NCBI GenBank assembly: GCA_001464355.1
Contig: LNEU01000026.1
Span: 480,239 to 544,238, forward strand
Origin: Burkholderiales bacterium Ga0077544
GTDB lineage: Bacteria; Pseudomonadota; Gammaproteobacteria; Burkholderiales; Burkholderiaceae_D
Reading direction: 5' to 3'
DNA length: 64,000 nucleotides
Under the pieces are notes generated by a model. That model saw nothing but the letters and a program-made list of their open reading frames with translations, searched no databases and had not been told where the DNA came from. The number at the start of each line of letters is the position of its first letter. The stretch's first letter is position 1. A program made the translations under genes and the position numbers. This document shows, piece after piece, positions 60,206 to 64,000 of the stretch.

Positions 60206-60535
60206 TTAGTTACCGACAGTCACGTATATGTGACAGGATTGTTTAGAGATACGATCACCCCGGCCTTTAGCGCGTGCTGTGAAGCGCTTCAGGATCGGGC
60301 CCTTTTCGACATAGATCGTTTTCACGAACAATTCGTCGATATCTGCACCATCATTGTGCTCGGCATTCGCGATGGCGGATTCCAGAACACGCTTGATGAT
60401 TGCAGCGCCTTTTTTAGGACTGAATTGCAGCAGGTGCAGAGCAGCGTCAACTTTCTTGCCGCGGATTTGATCCGCAACCAGACGACCCTTCTGATCCGAC
60501 AGGCGCACGCCTTTGAGGATAGCTTTAGTTTCCAT
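60206..60535 (-). CDS. rplV: 50S ribosomal protein L22
   Basis: A 109-residue L22: [38 protein letters not shown] and [20 protein letters not shown]. Its hairpin lines the exit tunnel (macrolide site). Start overlaps the rpsS stop by one base. Confidence 0.98.
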   Translation of the reverse strand: METKAILKGVRLSDQKGRLVADQIRGKKVDAALHLLQFSPKKGAAIIKRVLESAIANAEHNDGADIDELFVKTIYVEKGPILKRFTARAKGRGDRISKQSCHIYVTVGN

Positions 60536-60810
60536 TATTTCTTAGCCTTCTTGTCAGCAGCGTGGCCCTTGAACGTACGGGTCAGCGCGAATTCGCCAAG
60601 CTTGTGACCAACCATGTTTTCGGACACATAAACAGGCACGTGCTGCTTGCCGTTATGCACCGCGATCGTCAAGCCGATAAAATCAGGCATGACTGTCGAA
60701 CGACGGGACCAGGTTTTGATTGGCTTTTTGTCTTTGTTCGCTTGCGCGGCTTCGACTTTTTTCACCAGATGGGCGTCGCAAAACGGCCCTTTTTTTAATG
60801 AACGTGTCAT
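60535..60810 (-). CDS. rpsS: 30S ribosomal protein S19
   Basis: A 91-residue S19: [40 protein letters not shown] and [20 protein letters not shown]. It lies in the 30S head next to S13. Confidence 0.98.
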   Translation of the reverse strand: MTRSLKKGPFCDAHLVKKVEAAQANKDKKPIKTWSRRSTVMPDFIGLTIAVHNGKQHVPVYVSENMVGHKLGEFALTRTFKGHAADKKAKK

Positions 60811-60819
60811 GTCTTATCC

Positions 60820-61647
60820 TTATTTCTTACCGCGGCGCGAGACGATCATAGAAGTCGTGCGCTTGTTGCGACGCGTCTTCTTACCTTTAGTCTGCTGGCC
60901 CCATGGTGATACTGGATGACGACCTGCTGCCGTTTTGCCTTCACCACCACCGTGTGGGTGATCGACCGGGTTCATGACCACACCGCGAACGGTAGGACGA
61001 ACACCACGCCAGCGCATCGCACCTGCTTTACCGATTTTACGCAAGCTATGTTCGGCATTGCCGACTTCACCTACGGTTGCACGGCATTCAACGTGGATAC
61101 GACGAACTTCGCCAGAGCGCAAACGAACTTGAGCGTAGGTACCTTCACGTGCCATCAACACAACGCCAGCGCCGGCTGTACGTGCAATTTGAGCACCTTT
61201 GCCTGGCAACATTTCGACGCAATGCATGATGGTACCGACTGGGATATTACGGATAGGCAAGCAGTTACCCGATTTGATCGGCGCTTCCGAGCCATTCATC
61301 ACTTGATCGCCAACGGCCATGCCTTTGGTTGCAATGATGTATTGACGCTCACCATCCGCATACAACACCAACGCGATGTTTGCCGTGCGGTTTGGATCGT
61401 ATTCAATACGCTCCACTTTCGCAGGGATAGCATCTTTAGTGCGCTTGAAGTCGATAACACGGTAATGCTGCTTGTGGCCACCACCGATATGACGGGTAGT
61501 GATGTGACCGTTGTTATTACGGCCGGCAGTTTTCGATTTCTTTTCGATCAGGCCTGCGAATGGACGGCCTTTGTACAGGTCGGCATTGACGACCTTGACC
61601 ATACCGCGACGACCAGGCGAGGTCGGCTTGACTTTAACGAGTGCCAT
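60820..61647 (-). CDS. rplB: 50S ribosomal protein L2
   Basis: A 275-residue L2: [39 protein letters not shown], and the catalytic-centre-proximal [18 protein letters not shown]. Needed for peptidyl transferase assembly. Start overlaps the rplW stop by one base. Confidence 0.98.
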   Translation of the reverse strand: MALVKVKPTSPGRRGMVKVVNADLYKGRPFAGLIEKKSKTAGRNNNGHITTRHIGGGHKQHYRVIDFKRTKDAIPAKVERIEYDPNRTANIALVLYADGERQYIIATKGMAVGDQVMNGSEAPIKSGNCLPIRNIPVGTIMHCVEMLPGKGAQIARTAGAGVVLMAREGTYAQVRLRSGEVRRIHVECRATVGEVGNAEHSLRKIGKAGAMRWRGVRPTVRGVVMNPVDHPHGGGEGKTAAGRHPVSPWGQQTKGKKTRRNKRTTSMIVSRRGKK

Positions 61648-61964
61648 TATTTAGCCTCCTCGGTGAAGTTGATTTCTTGACCAGGCTTCAGGCATACAAA
61701 CGCACGACGCGTGTGATTGCGACGACCATTGAAGCGACCTGAACGTTTTTGCTTACCTTGACGATTGGCAACTTGAACAGATTCAACTTGAACCTTGAAC
61801 AGCAACTCAACCGCAGCTTTGATTTCAATCTTGGTAGCATCAGGCATTACGAGGAAAACGACTTGTTCGTTTTTTTCAGCAACGAAAGTTGCCTTCTCGG
61901 AAATAACTGGCGCCAACAACACTTTCATCAAGCGTTCTTCACTATGTTTCAGAATCGCGCTCAT
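61647..61964 (-). CDS. rplW: 50S ribosomal protein L23
   Basis: A 105-residue L23: [20 protein letters not shown] and [19 protein letters not shown]. It docks trigger factor and SRP at the exit tunnel. Overlaps rplD as ATGA. Confidence 0.98.
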   Translation of the reverse strand: MSAILKHSEERLMKVLLAPVISEKATFVAEKNEQVVFLVMPDATKIEIKAAVELLFKVQVESVQVANRQGKQKRSGRFNGRRNHTRRAFVCLKPGQEINFTEEAK

Positions 61965-62581
61965 GCCAGCATCTCCTCAATCTTGGCCAATGCCAATTTC
62001 GTGATCAGGATTTTCTTGTAGAAAACCAGCGAAACTGGATCAGCATGACGTGGCTCGCAAATCAGCACGTTAGGCAGATTGCGCGATGCCAACAACAGGT
62101 TTTCATCCAGACTGTCAGTGATGACGAGCACGGAATCCAGACCCATATCTTTCAGTTTTTGCGACAAGAGCTTGGTCTTTGGCGCATCAACTGACAGGCT
62201 TTCGATTACGGAGAGACGACCTTCGCGAGCCAACTGCGAGAGGATCGAGCAGAGACCTGCGCGATACATCTTTTTGTTAACTTTGTGCGAGAAGTTTTCA
62301 TCAGGCGAGTTCGGGAAAATCCGACCGCCGCCGCGCCACAAAGGCGATGACGACATACCAGCACGAGCACGGCCCGTACCTTTTTGACGCCAAGGTTTTT
62401 TGGTGGTGTGATGAACTTCTTCACGATCTTTTTGTTTGCGATTACCACTGCGTGCGTTGGCTTGATAGGCAACCACGACTTGGTGAATCAGCGCTTCGTT
62501 GTAGTCGCGGCCGAAAATAGTATCTGGCGCAGCAATATTCGAAGACGATTGACCTTGGTCATTCAGGAGCTTGAGTTCCAT
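61961..62581 (-). CDS. rplD: 50S ribosomal protein L4
   Basis: A 206-residue L4: the conserved loop [20 protein letters not shown] and [20 protein letters not shown] reach into the exit tunnel. In E. coli L4 represses its own S10 operon by transcription and translation control through the leader; whether that holds here is not shown. Confidence 0.98.
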   Translation of the reverse strand: MELKLLNDQGQSSSNIAAPDTIFGRDYNEALIHQVVVAYQANARSGNRKQKDREEVHHTTKKPWRQKGTGRARAGMSSSPLWRGGGRIFPNSPDENFSHKVNKKMYRAGLCSILSQLAREGRLSVIESLSVDAPKTKLLSQKLKDMGLDSVLVITDSLDENLLLASRNLPNVLICEPRHADPVSLVFYKKILITKLALAKIEEMLA

Positions 62582-62584
62582 GAA

Positions 62585-63259
62585 TTAAGCCCCCTTCTTT
62601 GCTTTGGTTTTAATAGCCGGCGAGACAATCACCTGACCATTTTTCGCACCAGGAATCGCACCCTTAACCAGCAACAGCTGGCGATCTGCATCAATACGAG
62701 CGATCTCAAGGTTTTGAATTGTGCGATTCACGTCACCCAAGTGACCAGTCATGCGCTTACCAGGGAAAACGCGACCTGGATCTTGCGCCATACCGATGGA
62801 GCCCGGGACATTATGCGAACGTGAGTTACCGTGGGTTGCACGACCGGAAGAGAAGTGATAACGCTTGATAACACCAGCGTAACCCTTACCGATAGTCACG
62901 CCTTGCACGTCTACTTTTTGACCGACTTCGAACAGACTGGCAGCGATAACATCGCCGACTTTCAATTCGGAAGCAGCAGTAGCAGCAATACGGAATTCTT
63001 TGAGGACGGTACCGGCTTCAACACCTGCTTTGGCATGATGACCAGCAGAAGCTTTATTGACACGAGAAGCACGGCGGCTACCGAAAGCAACCTGGACAGC
63101 CGAATAACCATCGACGTCAGGCGTTTTGATTTGCGTCACACGATTGTTTGAAACGTCAACCACGGTAACAGGAATCGAATCCCCATCATCCGTGAAAATA
63201 CGCATCATACCAACCTTGCGACCAAGCAGGCCTTGGCCTTTATCTTGGTTTTGGTTCAT
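62585..63259 (-). CDS. rplC: 50S ribosomal protein L3
   Basis: A 224-residue L3 with [40 protein letters not shown] and [20 protein letters not shown], all family strings. It has a slightly longer N-terminus than E. coli L3 ([10 protein letters not shown]). A 208-bp gap separates it from rpsJ. Confidence 0.98.
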   Translation of the reverse strand: MNQNQDKGQGLLGRKVGMMRIFTDDGDSIPVTVVDVSNNRVTQIKTPDVDGYSAVQVAFGSRRASRVNKASAGHHAKAGVEAGTVLKEFRIAATAASELKVGDVIAASLFEVGQKVDVQGVTIGKGYAGVIKRYHFSSGRATHGNSRSHNVPGSIGMAQDPGRVFPGKRMTGHLGDVNRTIQNLEIARIDADRQLLLVKGAIPGAKNGQVIVSPAIKTKAKKGA

Positions 63260-63467
63260 TTTTTCTCCATTCCCACCTACGATTGGGCGGGGCTGATATA
63301 TAAAACAACTTAAAACTACGAATTTGATGAAAATTCCAATTGGGAATCCTCAGCGAAGCCCGAGATTATAACTGGTGAACAGCCCTTCCACAACATCTAA
63401 ATGCGTGAATTGTTGTTCCCCAGCGGATAAATGCGGGACATTTCTGCCCCGCATTATCAAAAACAAA
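63260..63467 (-). promoter_or_regulatory. rpsJ-rplC gap with a hairpin
   Basis: A 208-bp gap, unusually long for two genes that are nearly adjacent in most S10 operons. It holds the stem AATGCGGG/CCCGCATT (63430-63437 with 63448-63455, 10-base loop), 13 bases past the rpsJ stop, without a T-run on the minus strand. No open frame is supported. It could hold an internal promoter or a regulatory leader for rplC. Confidence 0.5.
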
Positions 63468-63806
63468 TTATTGCAGTTTGATTTCTACATCAACGCCAGC
63501 AGGCAAATCCAGTTTCATCAATGCATCAACTGTTTTATCTGTAGGGTCAACGATGTCCATCAAACGAACGTGCGTACGAATTTCAAACTGATCGCGCGAT
63601 GTTTTGTTGACGTGCGGCGAACGCAAAACGTCAAAACGCTGAATACGTGTTGGCAGTGGGACTGGGCCTTTTACAACTGCGCCAGTGCGTTTTGCTGTTT
63701 CAACGATTTCGAGTGCCGATTGATCGATCAAACGATAGTCAAATGCTTTCAGACGAATACGGATCTTTTGGTTTGGAGCTGATTTCGGTGCTGTAGACAT
63801 GTTCAT
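63468..63806 (-). CDS. rpsJ: 30S ribosomal protein S10 (NusE)
   Basis: S10 of 112 residues from the ATG at 63806 or 110 from that at 63800; the core [19 protein letters not shown] starts after a Ser/Ala/Pro-rich extension of about 10 residues that most S10 proteins lack. [20 protein letters not shown] and [20 protein letters not shown] are family strings. It also works in antitermination as NusE. First gene of the S10 cluster, 96 bases after tuf. Confidence 0.97.
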   Translation of the reverse strand: MNMSTAPKSAPNQKIRIRLKAFDYRLIDQSALEIVETAKRTGAVVKGPVPLPTRIQRFDVLRSPHVNKTSRDQFEIRTHVRLMDIVDPTDKTVDALMKLDLPAGVDVEIKLQ

Positions 63807-63814
63807 TCCTTAAA

Positions 63815-63846
63815 AGAGCGAACCGCGAGTGAGTGAACACTCGCGG
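63815..63846 (-). terminator. hairpin with T-rich tail between tuf and rpsJ
   Basis: CCGCGAGTG pairs perfectly with CACTCGCGG (63823-63831 with 63838-63846, loop AGTGAA). On the minus strand it is followed by TTCGCTCTTTT. It is a candidate partial terminator between the str and S10 units. Confidence 0.6.
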
Positions 63847-63902
63847 CGATAGTAAATGGCGTTATGCCAAATCGTTTATTGCTTACTGCTTACTGATACT
63901 GA

Positions 63903-64000
63903 TTACTCAATAATTTTAGCAACAACACCGGCGCCGACAGTACGACCGCCTTCGCGAATCGCGAAGCGCAGACCTTCTTCCATCGCGATCGGGTTGATCA
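63903..64000 (-). CDS. tuf: elongation factor Tu, 3' end only
   Basis: The last 98 bases encode [18 protein letters not shown] then [13 protein letters not shown] and a TAA stop, the C-terminus of EF-Tu domain 3. The rest lies beyond the right window edge. Its place before rpsJ fits the end of the rpsL-rpsG-fusA-tuf cluster. Confidence 0.95.
   Translation of the reverse strand, partial: INPIAMEEGLRFAIREGGRTVGAGVVAKIIE

Overview
The window is a contiguous, gene-dense piece of a betaproteobacterial chromosome. The gene order and the protein sequences point to the Burkholderiales, most likely Oxalobacteraceae of the Herminiimonas/Janthinobacterium type; this placement is inference from family knowledge and no search was run. 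I see no insertion sequence, prophage, CRISPR array, tRNA or rRNA. Almost everything is core chromosome, with a few regulatory and accessory points of interest.

Layout. 1-2084: 3' part of uvrA, closed by a strong terminator. 2152-6618, minus strand: an AEC transporter and a three-gene membrane cassette (HAD-UbiA fusion, small DMT-type protein, ArnT-like glycosyltransferase) that looks like a lipid-linked sugar pathway. 6807-8795: Kef-type antiporter, divergent from the LPS export block kdsD-kdsC-lptC-lptA-lptB-rpoN-hpf (8922-14398). 14525-15157: unknown TonB-like membrane protein. 15204-22531, minus: minor pilin operon pilE-fimT-pilV-pilW-pilX-pilY1. 22692-23783: an enoyl-CoA hydratase/HIBYL-CoA hydrolase family gene. 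23900-31828, minus: pilM-N-O-P-Q followed by a one-frame aroK-aroB fusion and dgt. 32161-34512: penicillin-binding protein 1A, divergent from pilM as in many Proteobacteria. 34602-38227: cyaY, lptM, lysA, msrQ, msrP. 38360-42579, minus: System II cytochrome c maturation (ccsB, resB) with a dihaem cytochrome c4. 42738-45941: engB, hemB, corA. 46011-48952, minus: 1-Cys peroxiredoxin, dsbD, cutA. 49158-64000, minus: the alpha, spc and S10 ribosomal protein clusters in one block (rplQ back to rpsJ), preceded by the 3' end of tuf.

How it fits together. Two blocks encode the type IV pilus: the inner-membrane/secretin assembly (pilMNOPQ) and the minor pilins plus the PilY1 tip adhesin. KdsD and KdsC make Kdo and LptC/A/B export LPS. 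CcsB/ResB, DsbD, cytochrome c4 and HemB form a loose haem and cytochrome c group, a neighbourhood conserved in Burkholderiales.

Most interesting non-coding signal: between engB and hemB, the minus strand can encode a compact three-hairpin RNA with C-rich loops (one contains CUCCUCCC) and a textbook U8 terminator, antisense in orientation to hemB. The ribosomal supercluster also carries a perfect hairpin in each of its long internal gaps, including both sides of rpsD.
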